38,874 nt of DNA from an uncultured Eubacterium sp. (GTDB lineage Bacteria > Bacillota > Clostridia > Lachnospirales > Lachnospiraceae): contig CANDJC010000033.1 of NCBI GenBank assembly GCA_947384955.1, forward strand, positions 1 to 38,874, written 5' to 3'. The notes beneath the pieces were generated by a model that saw only the letters and a list, made by a program, of their open reading frames with translations, made no database searches and was not told the DNA's origin. Shown piece by piece: positions 1 to 8,213 of the stretch (the stretch's first letter is position 1; every line of letters starts with the position of its first letter). The position numbers and the translations under genes are program-made.

Positions 1-55
1 GGAGCCGCCGCAGGAAGACCTGGCAAATCCCCTCTCCCGGCGTCCGCGCAGCCAT
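1..55 (-). CDS. Possible start of a further gene of the operon (partial)
   Basis: On the minus strand an ATG at 53-55 follows a purine-rich AGGAAGGGG site by about five bases, downstream of the kinase stop at 111. The open frame runs off the window edge after about 18 codons and begins MAARTPGEGI. The short stretch is not recognisable as any family. The position suggests the GNB/LNB operon may continue to the left. Only the start signal supports it. Confidence 0.3.
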   Translation of the reverse strand, partial: MAARTPGEGICQVFLRRL

Positions 56-110
56 AACATCCCCTTCCTGAACCGCCTGTTTTCATTCGCATATCCAGCA
101 TACAGCTTCC

Positions 111-1226
111 TCAGCCGCTATACTTCCCCGCAGTCTCCTTCATCCTCTCCCATTTCTGCTCCATATCCCACACCAGCTTAAACTGTGTCCTGCTCCTGTC
201 CAGATTCTGTCCCGGCCTGTGGATTTTAAAATAAACATCCCCCTCCAGATAATCCGCCAGAAACCGCATCCCGCATTCAAAAGTCATCACCTTTGCCCCC
301 ATAGGAAGCAGTTCCAGCTCTTTTTTGGTCAGCCTGCCGCCGCACCCTTCGATAAAGCCTTTCGTATAGACTTCAAACAAATGCATATCGCACCATACTT
401 TATCCAGATTCTGCTCGTCTTCCAGCGCCGTGCTTGCCCCAAACCGAATCGAATCTCCGAAATCGTTCATCGCCAGTCCCGGCATAACCGTATCCAGGTC
501 AATGACGCAGATACCTTTGCGGGTTTCATTGTCCATCATAATGTTGTTCAGCTTTGTGTCATTATGCGTAACCCTGAGAGGAATCTCTTTTTTTGCAAGA
601 AGGTCACCGAATATGCCTGTGATATCCTCCCGCTGCATTACAAAATCAATTTCTTTTTTTACCGATGCGGCCAGATTACAGGCATCTTTTTCTACGGTTT
701 TTTTGAATGCTTCAAATCTGGCTTTTGTATCGTGAAATCCAGGAATGGTTTCATGCAGCGTGGCAGCCGGATAATCCGCCAGCTGTCTTTGAAAATTACC
801 GAATGCGACGGCGCTTTCGTAAAAGTCCTGCGGGTTTTCGATGCGCTCGAGGCTGGAAGCATTTTCAATAAAACGGAATGCCCTCCAGTATTCGCCATGC
901 GCATCCAGATAGTATGCTTTTTTGTCTTTTGCAAAAATGACATTCAGTGTCTCCCGCTGCGGGTCTCTGCCGTTTTCCGTAATGATTCTTTTTAAATAGG
1001 AAGTGACTCCTACGATATTTTCCATAAGCTGCGGCGGATTTGTAAAGATGTCCTGATTCATGCGCTGTAAAATATACCGTTTCGGATTCTGCTGCCCTGC
1101 GTCAAAAAAAAGCAGATAGGTATCGTTGATATGCCCGTTTCCGAACGGCTCATGCTTTAGAAACGTCCCTTCAAAGCAGAATTGTCCGGCCGCCTCCATC
1201 ACCTGTTCTTTTGATATGCTTCTCAT
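111..1226 (-). CDS. nahK: N-acetylhexosamine 1-kinase
   Basis: This kinase of the aminoglycoside phosphotransferase fold phosphorylates the anomeric hydroxyl of GlcNAc or GalNAc using ATP, giving HexNAc-1-phosphate. The 371-residue product is close to the roughly 360 residues known for bifidobacterial NahK. The catalytic loop VTHNDTKLNN is at about 219-228, with D223 as the probable base, and the metal-binding DLDTVMPG is at about 243-250. It overlaps the preceding nucleotidyltransferase by four bases (ATGA), so the two are probably translationally coupled. In the pathway it captures the HexNAc released by the GH112 phosphorylase upstream. A homoserine-kinase-like or methylthioribose-kinase-like role is less likely given this neighbourhood. 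Confidence 0.9.
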   Translation of the reverse strand: MRSISKEQVMEAAGQFCFEGTFLKHEPFGNGHINDTYLLFFDAGQQNPKRYILQRMNQDIFTNPPQLMENIVGVTSYLKRIITENGRDPQRETLNVIFAKDKKAYYLDAHGEYWRAFRFIENASSLERIENPQDFYESAVAFGNFQRQLADYPAATLHETIPGFHDTKARFEAFKKTVEKDACNLAASVKKEIDFVMQREDITGIFGDLLAKKEIPLRVTHNDTKLNNIMMDNETRKGICVIDLDTVMPGLAMNDFGDSIRFGASTALEDEQNLDKVWCDMHLFEVYTKGFIEGCGGRLTKKELELLPMGAKVMTFECGMRFLADYLEGDVYFKIHRPGQNLDRSRTQFKLVWDMEQKWERMKETAGKYSG

Positions 1227-2161
1227 GATTCATCACCCCATAGCTTTTCCGGATAAAGTCCTGACTGCTTCATAGCGCGGACCGCATGTTCCACAGCCGG
1301 CTTATCTTCCCTGTAAGTCACGCCGTACCATTTGTCCGCGGTTGTCAGTACCGCCACCGCGGCTTTCTGCTCATGCAGCAGGCTGCTGACGACCGCTGGG
1401 AGAAAATATTCGCACTTTAGCGGATTCTCCTTTAAGCCTTTTTCCAGAAATGCTGCAAACCCCTTTTCAATTTCTCCTAAAAATCCAGCTGTAAATCCCC
1501 ACATATTCATAGAAACAATCGCACCCGAAGGAAGCTCCGTCCAGGAAGCCCCGTCGTCTTCCGTATAGGCTATCGTACGCTCTTTTTTATTGATGCATTC
1601 GATTCGGGTCCGTTCCGTCACGCTTGCCAGCTCACCGTGCGCATCCACTTCGCAGATGCCGCGGGCGACATGACCGTTTTCTGTCAATGTATTTTCCAGA
1701 CGGTAGCCGACCATGGCATAACGGTATTTTTCATCGTCTTCATGGTTATAAAGATAGTCATAAATTTTTGCAAACGCTTCTGCGCCGTAATAATCATCCG
1801 CGTTAATCACCGCGAAAGGCCCGTCAATCTCGTCCCTGCAGCTTAAGACCGCATGAGCCGTCCCCCATGGCCTGATACGGTCTTTCGGGACTTCAAATCC
1901 CTGCGGAATATCATGCAGGTCCTGATATACATATGCCACATCCATGACCTTCGCAATGCGCCCGCCGACGGCTTCCCTGAAATCTTTTTCGTTTTCTTTT
2001 TTGATAATAAATATGACCTTTTCAAAACCCGCTCTTTTCGCGTCAAAAATCGAAAAATCCATAATGATATGGCCCTGTTCATCGACCGGGTCAATCTGTT
2101 TTAATCCGCCATACCGGCTGCCCATTCCGGCTGCCATAATTACCAGCACTGGTTTCTTCAT
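1223..2161 (-). CDS. Sugar-1-phosphate nucleotidyltransferase of the GNB/LNB operon
   Basis: A GT-A fold nucleotidyltransferase. The N-terminal signature MAAGMGSRYGGLKQID holds the glycine-rich NTP loop and the downstream lysine, and a metal-binding DD occurs in VINADDYYG. I chose the internal ATG at 2161 because AAGGAAGGGG lies about five bases before it; a longer frame starting at 2194 lacks such a site. The likely reaction joins a hexose- or HexNAc-1-phosphate to UTP, releasing pyrophosphate. Sitting between the phosphorylase and the kinase, it probably activates HexNAc-1-P or Gal-1-P to a UDP-sugar. Bifidobacteria use a GalT-type uridylyltransferase at this step, so this is a different enzyme class. 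The exact sugar cannot be read from sequence. Confidence 0.8.
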   Translation of the reverse strand: MKKPVLVIMAAGMGSRYGGLKQIDPVDEQGHIIMDFSIFDAKRAGFEKVIFIIKKENEKDFREAVGGRIAKVMDVAYVYQDLHDIPQGFEVPKDRIRPWGTAHAVLSCRDEIDGPFAVINADDYYGAEAFAKIYDYLYNHEDDEKYRYAMVGYRLENTLTENGHVARGICEVDAHGELASVTERTRIECINKKERTIAYTEDDGASWTELPSGAIVSMNMWGFTAGFLGEIEKGFAAFLEKGLKENPLKCEYFLPAVVSSLLHEQKAAVAVLTTADKWYGVTYREDKPAVEHAVRAMKQSGLYPEKLWGDES

Positions 2162-2196
2162 TCTGCCCCTTCCTTTCTGATAAAATTCAGCCATTT

Positions 2197-4413
2197 TCAG
2201 ACTCTTTGCTTAGTTCCCTGCAGTTCTTCTGTTTTCTGTGTAATGGCATGCCACTGAATCTCATTTGCTTCCAGCCGTAAAGCAAAGCTGCTTCCGTCTC
2301 CGCGGTAAATCACGGTATCCTGCGGCTCATAAGTATTATTCACCACACAGTATTTTTGGTTCTTCACATACGCATGAACTTCGACATTGAAATTCGTGCT
2401 GAACCACTGTGTCAGTTTATCTTCTCCATGCGCACTCCAAAGAATGCTCCGATAAAGGATTCTGCTGTTTTCAAAGCTGTACGGCAGCCCGCTGATATAC
2501 ACGGCGCGTCCGTTTCCAAATTCATTGACCGCCATCTGCACTTCTTTTTCGCGCTGTACTAAAATACAGGTATCTTCATATGCAAAGATGCTCTTTTTTC
2601 CTTCTCCGAAATCCACCGGTTTTACAGTATCTGCAAGAATAAAATGCTCCGGATGCTCTTCCCAGTTATATTTGTCATAATTGAGTGTAAATCCGGTTTC
2701 TTTTTCCACGCCGAGCACGCCTGCCAGCTGGAAATAATGCCCCTGGTACTGGTGCCCCGACGGCTCTCCGACACCAATCAGGCCGCCGCCGTTATACACA
2801 AAAGCGCGGACTGCTGCAGATATCTTTGGATTTTCCCAGATATCGCCGCCTGTATGCGCGGTGTCTCCGTCCCCGACATTTATTATCACATCCACATCGT
2901 TTAATACATCCGCATCGTTTAATATATCGTCAAACGAAAGAAACCGTACATCAAACGGAGCGCCGCTTAATGCTTCAATCACTCCCGCATAGCTGTAATT
3001 CTGCTTGTGATATAAGGCATGATGCACCATATGACAGCCCCAGCTTCGGATTTTTCCCCAGCTGTTTAGCACTGCCACCGTTTTCACGCAGTAAGGCGTC
3101 GTTCCCTTCGCGTTTTCATAAAGCGCACGAAACTCGTCGCAGACACTCTGCACATAATCGATAAATTCCGGGAAATCCAGCGCCAGCTTTAAATATCCTC
3201 CGTAGCCAATCCGGTCTGCCGGCTTTCGAAGGATTGCCCTTCTTGCGGTCACCCAGTTCTCCTTTGCTTCTTTCACCGGATTCCCGCCTTCGTGAAACGT
3301 ATCCGGGAAAAAATAAGGCAGAAATCTTCCTTCCGTATATTTTACGCCGCTAATATCCGAAATCAGGCGCAGCGTGCTTCCGTTTCCCACGCTCCCGACT
3401 ACCGCATCCAGGCCGATTTCGGCAAACTCCGGCATAAAAGGCTCTGTCCCGATCCAGTGGTCGCCTAAAAACATCATGGCCTCTTTCCCGCATTCATGTG
3501 TAATATCCACCATTTCTTTTGCAAGCTTCGCCACCTCGCGGCGCTGGAATGCCTGGAAATCCAGAAACTCTTTTCCCGGCACCCGGTACTGGTTGTTATA
3601 ATACCCCTGGTCGATAATATATTCCGGCCTGAACGGATAACCGGCTTCCTTTTCAAACTGCTCTAAAATATACGGGCTCACCGATGCAGAATAGCCATAC
3701 CAGTCCACATATTTTTCCCGTTTCAGTTCGTCGAAAATAAGCGTAAACTGATGAAAAAATGTCGTATAACGGATGACACTGACATAAGGATGCTCCCGGC
3801 AGTATCTGCGAAGGCGCTCTAAGGAATACTGGTGCGTCTTCGGCTGTCTTACATCAAATGTAATCTGATGTTCAAAATCCTTCCAGTCATTGGTCACGGC
3901 ATTGTACATATGTACCGGGTCCCAGATTAAATAAGCCAGAAAGCTTACGGTATACTCATGAAACATCTTCGCATCGTGAATGACCACGCATCCGCTGTCT
4001 GTCCGGTATTCCCACTGCCCGGCTGGCAGAGGCTCCCCGCTGGAACGGTCCATAACCTCCCACCAGCGTTTGATGTCATCGCGGGTATTGACCTGCATCA
4101 GCTCATCTGAGATTCCCTTCATTAAAGGAATCGATAGCTCCGTATCATATGCCGTATAAAATCCGGTCATAATGTAGCACTGCTGCACTTCATCCGGGTT
4201 TTCCCTCGCCCAGTCATTATCCTTGCGTGTCGTATAATAAGTACCGTAAATTTTCGCCCCTGTCTTTGTCAGTTCCTCTGGAAATTCCGTACCGTCACAG
4301 TCACGGATGGCATCTGCACCCCAGCGCTTTAAAATCTCGATGGTCTGCGGGACCACATCCAGATTGGTAGGAATGGTAACACGTCCCGTACTCTTGTTTA
4401 CTATTTCACCCAT
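2197..4413 (-). CDS. lnpA: 1,3-beta-galactosyl-N-acetylhexosamine phosphorylase (GH112)
   Basis: GH112 enzymes split galacto-N-biose or lacto-N-biose with inorganic phosphate into galactose-1-phosphate and GalNAc or GlcNAc in the cytoplasm. The 738-residue length fits the family, and no signal peptide is present. The N-terminal RVTIPTNLD and the segment LGDHWIGTEP (about 316-325) are family hallmarks; D318 in it is the probable general acid, matching Asp313 of the Bifidobacterium longum enzyme as I remember it. A glutamine-amidotransferase-like domain follows (about 440-640), then a beta-rich tail. GAGGAG precedes the ATG by five to seven bases. GH112 also includes galactosyl-rhamnose phosphorylases, but the adjacent HexNAc kinase favours GNB/LNB. 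It lies 35 bases upstream of the nucleotidyltransferase start. Confidence 0.92.
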   Translation of the reverse strand: MGEIVNKSTGRVTIPTNLDVVPQTIEILKRWGADAIRDCDGTEFPEELTKTGAKIYGTYYTTRKDNDWARENPDEVQQCYIMTGFYTAYDTELSIPLMKGISDELMQVNTRDDIKRWWEVMDRSSGEPLPAGQWEYRTDSGCVVIHDAKMFHEYTVSFLAYLIWDPVHMYNAVTNDWKDFEHQITFDVRQPKTHQYSLERLRRYCREHPYVSVIRYTTFFHQFTLIFDELKREKYVDWYGYSASVSPYILEQFEKEAGYPFRPEYIIDQGYYNNQYRVPGKEFLDFQAFQRREVAKLAKEMVDITHECGKEAMMFLGDHWIGTEPFMPEFAEIGLDAVVGSVGNGSTLRLISDISGVKYTEGRFLPYFFPDTFHEGGNPVKEAKENWVTARRAILRKPADRIGYGGYLKLALDFPEFIDYVQSVCDEFRALYENAKGTTPYCVKTVAVLNSWGKIRSWGCHMVHHALYHKQNYSYAGVIEALSGAPFDVRFLSFDDILNDADVLNDVDVIINVGDGDTAHTGGDIWENPKISAAVRAFVYNGGGLIGVGEPSGHQYQGHYFQLAGVLGVEKETGFTLNYDKYNWEEHPEHFILADTVKPVDFGEGKKSIFAYEDTCILVQREKEVQMAVNEFGNGRAVYISGLPYSFENSRILYRSILWSAHGEDKLTQWFSTNFNVEVHAYVKNQKYCVVNNTYEPQDTVIYRGDGSSFALRLEANEIQWHAITQKTEELQGTKQRV

Positions 4414-4424
4414 TGTCTGCTCCT

Positions 4425-4631
4425 CTATGTTTTCTTTTTACGCGGTCTTTCAAAAGGTTTGTTATAAATCCAAAGTGCGATAACCAAAAGACCTGTTCCT
4501 GCCATCATCATGCCAAGTCCTGAAAGCCTGCCCGTAGAACGCCAGCCGGTTATTACAGCAGCAAGCCCTGCCACAGCCAGAACTGCCATCAGTATGATTC
4601 TCAATGTTACATGTTCTTTCCAAAATTCCAT
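4425..4631 (-). CDS. Small two-helix membrane protein in the GNB/LNB operon
   Basis: A 68-residue protein with two predicted transmembrane helices (about 10-30 and 37-56) and a strongly basic end, PFERPRKKKT. AAAGGAG lies eight bases before the ATG. The gene is 11 bases upstream of the phosphorylase and 24 bases downstream of the second permease gene, so it is surely cotranscribed. It may belong to a short uncharacterised Clostridia family seen beside such transporters (I recall DUF6903, not verified). Its small size and position suggest an accessory of the transporter or a membrane tether, but no function can be assigned. Confidence 0.75.
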   Translation of the reverse strand: MEFWKEHVTLRIILMAVLAVAGLAAVITGWRSTGRLSGLGMMMAGTGLLVIALWIYNKPFERPRKKKT

Positions 4632-4655
4632 ACTTCTGTCTCCTTTCCCTGCTGA

Positions 4656-5543
4656 CTAGCCCTTCAGTCCGCCTGCCATCCCCTGAGTCAGCTTGCTCTG
4701 TACACAGATATACAGAATCAGCGTAGGAAGCATGACAATTACAAGGCCCGCATACATAATGCCGTACTGTGCCGCCGACTGCTGCGCCTGCATTAAATTC
4801 AGCAGTCCTACCGGCAGCGTCTTTGGCCCTTTTGCAGAACTCATCAGCGTCATAGAAATGATGTATTCATTCCAAAAAGATAAAAAGTTAAATAAAATCA
4901 CCGTAATAATCGAAGGCTTCGCCATTGGAAAAATGATTTTCCACATCGCTGTCATATAGCCCGCGCCGTCGATATAAGCCGCTTCCTCATAGTCGTGCGC
5001 CAGCGTCTGAAAATACCCGGACAGCAGATAAATCGTAAACGGCAGCGCAGTGGATGCATAGACCACCGCAAGCACCACCAGGTTATTTAAAAGAAATCCC
5101 TGCCCGAGTATCTTTTTCAGCCATATATCGCCGTCCCTTAACATCAGAAAAATCGGCACTACGATATAGTTTACATTGATAAACAGCCCTGCCATAAACA
5201 GAGTGTTTAAAAATTTAGACCCCTTAAACCGGAATCTGGCCAGACAGTAGGCAGCAGGCAGCGCCACAATCAGCAGCAGGACAAGTGCCAGTGCCGTGAC
5301 TATAACAGAATTTAACATATAGTCGCCCATCTTCGCCGCATTCCAGGCATCCACAAAGTTCTGCCAGTAAAATCCTTTCGGCAGCGTCCATGGATTCCCA
5401 TAAAATTCACTGTTCTGCTTAATAGATGCCAGAAACACCCATGCCACCGGCACAAGAATGGTAACCGTGAGCATCAGCAGCACAAAATATATAAAAAATT
5501 TATAGATACGCTCTGTCGAATCTGTATGCTTTGCTTTTTTCAT
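4656..5543 (-). CDS. Carbohydrate ABC transporter permease, MalG type
   Basis: An inner-membrane subunit with six predicted helices in 295 residues. The cytoplasmic EAA loop that docks the ATPase reads EEAAYIDGAGYMTAMWKII near residue 190. The C-terminus, SKLTQGMAGGLKG, is the usual MalG-type end. GGAGGGA lies close before the ATG. It pairs with the MalF-type permease 18 bases upstream and with the lipoprotein at the head of the operon, and likely imports galacto-N-biose or lacto-N-biose. No ATPase gene is present nearby, which is common for Firmicute sugar importers that share one MsmK/UgpC-type ATPase encoded elsewhere. Confidence 0.92.
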   Translation of the reverse strand: MKKAKHTDSTERIYKFFIYFVLLMLTVTILVPVAWVFLASIKQNSEFYGNPWTLPKGFYWQNFVDAWNAAKMGDYMLNSVIVTALALVLLLIVALPAAYCLARFRFKGSKFLNTLFMAGLFINVNYIVVPIFLMLRDGDIWLKKILGQGFLLNNLVVLAVVYASTALPFTIYLLSGYFQTLAHDYEEAAYIDGAGYMTAMWKIIFPMAKPSIITVILFNFLSFWNEYIISMTLMSSAKGPKTLPVGLLNLMQAQQSAAQYGIMYAGLVIVMLPTLILYICVQSKLTQGMAGGLKG

Positions 5544-5561
5544 ATCCGTCCCTCCTATCTC

Positions 5562-6446
5562 TTAAAATTCCAGCGGTTCACGGTCTGTCACCTTATTTAC
5601 CATTGCCGATAATGCAAAGGAGAATAAAAAGATGATAACGCCGATTGCCATACTGTAGCCGTACAGTCCGGCGTCTTTCTGGCTGTACATATAGCTGAGC
5701 GCTACTTCCGAAGCGCCGTTCGGGCCGCCGGATGTCATTGCTTTTACAAAAAGGAACGTCATATTAATGGTTGAAATGATAAAAAATGTCAGTGTGGTGC
5801 GGATATTCGTCCAAATGAGCGGGATTGTAATCTGAAAAAACTGTGTCAGCCTTCCTGCGCCGTCCAGACTGGAGCTTTCATAAAGGCTGTCCGGCACGCT
5901 CGACATCGAAGCCATGTACATGACCATATAGTAGCCGACCGCCTGCCAGACCATGGCGATAATCAGACTGACCATGACCAGAGATTCGCTTTTCCACAAA
6001 ATCGGGTCCTTCATATCGCGAAACAGGCCGATGATACTGTTGAGCATCCCGTTTTCCGGTTTGTAAATCGCAGAAAAGATACCTGAAATTACTACAATAG
6101 ACAAAATATTCGGGATATAGAATACAACCCGGAAGAAATTCTGCCCTTTTATTTTTTCCCTTGTCAGAATCGCGGCAAATACCAGAGCAAATACAAAGGT
6201 GATAATAGTAACTGTGACAATCAGCAAAATCATATTCTGCATGGAGCGGATAAAATTGCTGTCATTCAAAAGAACCTGAAAATTTTTCAAACCCACAAAT
6301 GTTTCTGTCGGCGAATACGCACCTTTTTCATACAAAGACATGCGGAATACATTCAGGGTCGGCAGTATCATAAAAATAAAAAACAAAATGACTGCCGGTG
6401 CAACGCATACAGCTAAAAACCCGTTTCGTCTTTTCGAACTTTTCAT
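5562..6446 (-). CDS. Carbohydrate ABC transporter permease, MalF type
   Basis: A 294-residue inner-membrane permease with six predicted helices. Its EAA loop is YESSSLDGAGRLTQFFQIT around residues 188-206. It should form a heterodimer with the MalG-type permease encoded 18 bases downstream. GGAAAGGAAAG precedes the ATG. It is separated from the binding-protein gene by a 68-base gap holding a strong stem-loop, so permease expression may be set below that of the binding protein. The substrate is inferred from the phosphorylase in the same operon, not from the permease sequence. Confidence 0.92.
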   Translation of the reverse strand: MKSSKRRNGFLAVCVAPAVILFFIFMILPTLNVFRMSLYEKGAYSPTETFVGLKNFQVLLNDSNFIRSMQNMILLIVTVTIITFVFALVFAAILTREKIKGQNFFRVVFYIPNILSIVVISGIFSAIYKPENGMLNSIIGLFRDMKDPILWKSESLVMVSLIIAMVWQAVGYYMVMYMASMSSVPDSLYESSSLDGAGRLTQFFQITIPLIWTNIRTTLTFFIISTINMTFLFVKAMTSGGPNGASEVALSYMYSQKDAGLYGYSMAIGVIIFLFSFALSAMVNKVTDREPLEF

Positions 6447-6476
6447 GCCTTTCTTTCCTTTCCAATAATGAAACTG

Positions 6477-6503
6477 CGGCGGGCAGAGTCCTCCTGCCCG
6501 CCG
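6477..6503 (-). promoter_or_regulatory. Stem-loop between binding-protein and permease genes
   Basis: CGGCGGGCAG (6477-6486) pairs perfectly over ten bases with CTGCCCGCCG (6494-6503) around a seven-base loop, just after the binding-protein stop. The following minus-strand sequence is only moderately T-rich, so it is a poor full terminator. In other ABC operons such hairpins stabilise the abundant binding-protein mRNA or cause partial termination; that role is inferred here. Confidence 0.75.
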
Positions 6504-6514
6504 TTTGTAAAAAG

Positions 6515-7960
6515 TTATTTCAGATTTTCACGCATCTGATCGCTTGCGGAAATCACGCTCTTTATCCAGTCATCCTCTGTCATATCGCCGGATACCAGAG
6601 AATTGACAGGGTCTAAGAAGACCGTACGCACTTCCACGCCAGGAATGGCATCAAAGGCTGCAAAATTACCCATAGCCGGTTTTACGCCGTTTTCATAAAT
6701 CGAGTAAAACATCACATTATCGCCTTCGAGTTTGTCAGCAATATTCACTACAGGCTGAACTGCCCCGCTCTTAGCAAAAATATCGCAGGCTTTATCGCTG
6801 TATAAGAATGCCGTAAATACTTTTGCCGCATCCTGGTTCTCAGCGCCCTGCGGAATCCATGCCTGCTCAAACCATGTATAGCTGTAGCAGTCTTCGCCGC
6901 TCTTTACTGCCGGAAGCGCCGTCATTCCCCACTGGAATCCTTCTTCACGCGGAGCCTCAGCCATTTCGCCGACAATCCATGTGCCGTTCGGCATGAAAAT
7001 CGCTTTGTTGTCAAGCACTAACTGCTGATTCTGCGTAAAGTCCTGATCATTTGCCTGTGCCGGCGTAATCGGATTGGTATAAGAAGCTAATTTAGCAATA
7101 ATATCAAAACAGGTTTTTGCTTCCGGAGTCTCCCAGATGCCTTCCTCATAATGAGTCGCCTTATCAAAGAATTCCGGGCCGCCTGCGGAATACATCAGCG
7201 CGTAAAAGAAAGTATCAAAGTAGCCTGCCGTCGGATAGGTAAACAGGTAAATATCTTCTTCTTTCGCCTTGTCTCCAAGCTCCCACATCTCATCCCATGT
7301 CTTAGGAACTTCCCATCCTTTTGCCTCTAAAAGCCCTGCATTATAAAACAGTCCGCAAGGGGAATAGAACATCGGCGCTAAAAATGTCTTGCCGTCGCCG
7401 TATGGATTTGTAAGAGAAGTATCGGTAAATCCTTCCGCAATCTTATCGGATACCTTCGCTGTCTCGCCCGGCACGGTCATAGACAGCACATCTGTAATGT
7501 CCAGAATCATATTATCTTTAATAAACTGCTCGGTCAGCCCTGCCTCGCGTCCGGTTGCTAAATGAATCACATCCGGGTAGTCGCCTCCCTGCATGGACGG
7601 CCCGATAACATCTTCCAGATTTTTGTCGGTTGTAAGCTCTACTTCAATCCCCGTTTCAGCCGTAAATGCCTCAGCAACTTCCTTCCACATATCTGAGCCA
7701 TATGCGGTTTCAATCGCGGCTACACTGATTGTAGTCCCTGCAAAATCTGCATAAGGGTCATCCGATGCGTCCGCCCCGTCTTCCCCTTCCTCTGCGGATG
7801 TGCCCGCATCATCCGGTGTCTCTTCCCCGGCAGACGAGTCTTCATCCGAAGCCGGAGCATCATCGCCGCCTTCCGCCGGCCCAGGCTCTGACCCGCAGCC
7901 TGCAAAAAGAGCTGCCATCATGCTAACACTTAAGATTGTGCACAAAATTTTCTTTTTCAT
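6515..7960 (-). CDS. Extracellular solute-binding lipoprotein for GNB/LNB-type sugars
   Basis: A 481-residue ABC binding protein of the ExtL/MalE type. Residues 1-21 form a lipoprotein signal and the lipobox LFAGC places the lipidated cysteine at 22. A long acidic Asp/Glu/Ser/Ala linker (about 23-68) follows, then the two-lobed sugar-binding domain, which includes YSPCGLFYNAGLLEAKGWEVP. It would sit on the outer face of the membrane and deliver sugar to the two permeases downstream. GGGAGG lies eight bases before the ATG. As first gene of the operon it is closest to the AraC-controlled promoter. Galacto-N-biose/lacto-N-biose specificity is inferred from the phosphorylase and kinase in the operon; other HexNAc-containing sugars remain possible. 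Confidence 0.9.
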   Translation of the reverse strand: MKKKILCTILSVSMMAALFAGCGSEPGPAEGGDDAPASDEDSSAGEETPDDAGTSAEEGEDGADASDDPYADFAGTTISVAAIETAYGSDMWKEVAEAFTAETGIEVELTTDKNLEDVIGPSMQGGDYPDVIHLATGREAGLTEQFIKDNMILDITDVLSMTVPGETAKVSDKIAEGFTDTSLTNPYGDGKTFLAPMFYSPCGLFYNAGLLEAKGWEVPKTWDEMWELGDKAKEEDIYLFTYPTAGYFDTFFYALMYSAGGPEFFDKATHYEEGIWETPEAKTCFDIIAKLASYTNPITPAQANDQDFTQNQQLVLDNKAIFMPNGTWIVGEMAEAPREEGFQWGMTALPAVKSGEDCYSYTWFEQAWIPQGAENQDAAKVFTAFLYSDKACDIFAKSGAVQPVVNIADKLEGDNVMFYSIYENGVKPAMGNFAAFDAIPGVEVRTVFLDPVNSLVSGDMTEDDWIKSVISASDQMRENLK

Positions 7961-8031
7961 GTTTTATACCTCCCATTGTGTTTTTCGTGATTTTGACCAT
8001 ATTTTTATATGTCAGCCTCTTACTATTCATA

Positions 8032-8037
8032 ATTATA
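8032..8037 (-). promoter_or_regulatory. -10 element of the GNB/LNB operon promoter
   Basis: A perfect TATAAT on the minus strand lies about 70 bases upstream of the binding-protein start. The spacing upstream has only an A-rich run and no TTGACA-like box. A weak -35 with a strong -10 fits an activator-dependent promoter, plausibly served by the divergent AraC-type regulator. The 7,961-8,213 interval is AT-rich and would hold its operator; I could not identify a clear direct repeat. Confidence 0.5.
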
Positions 8038-8108
8038 ACGGATTTTTTTCTTTTTTTTACCCATATATTGCTGTTAATTTTAGATATCTTGCTTTTTTTA
8101 TAAAAATA

Positions 8109-8137
8109 TTGCAAAGCAGCATTTTTTTTCATATACT
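8109..8137 (+). promoter_or_regulatory. Promoter of the AraC-type regulator
   Basis: TTGCAA (8109-8114) and TATACT (8132-8137) are separated by 17 bases, close to the vegetative consensus. The start codon at 8214 lies about 75 bases downstream. The region is shared with the divergent operon promoter, so the regulator may control both. Confidence 0.55.
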
Positions 8138-8213
8138 TATACTATAAAGCATTTTGAAATCCGGGGAATTTATACATTTTATCCAAAAAGCCAGAAAGCG
8201 GAAAGGAGCTTCT

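Noticed and set aside
219-995. 258-residue plus-strand open frame
   Set aside because: It is antisense to the well-supported HexNAc kinase, starts without a ribosome site and has no recognisable domain.
8040-8130. Long T runs upstream of the AraC gene considered as a phase-variable promoter
   Set aside because: The runs are interrupted and lie in generally AT-rich DNA; the promoter spacer between 8115 and 8131 contains one run of eight T, too weak a case without length data.
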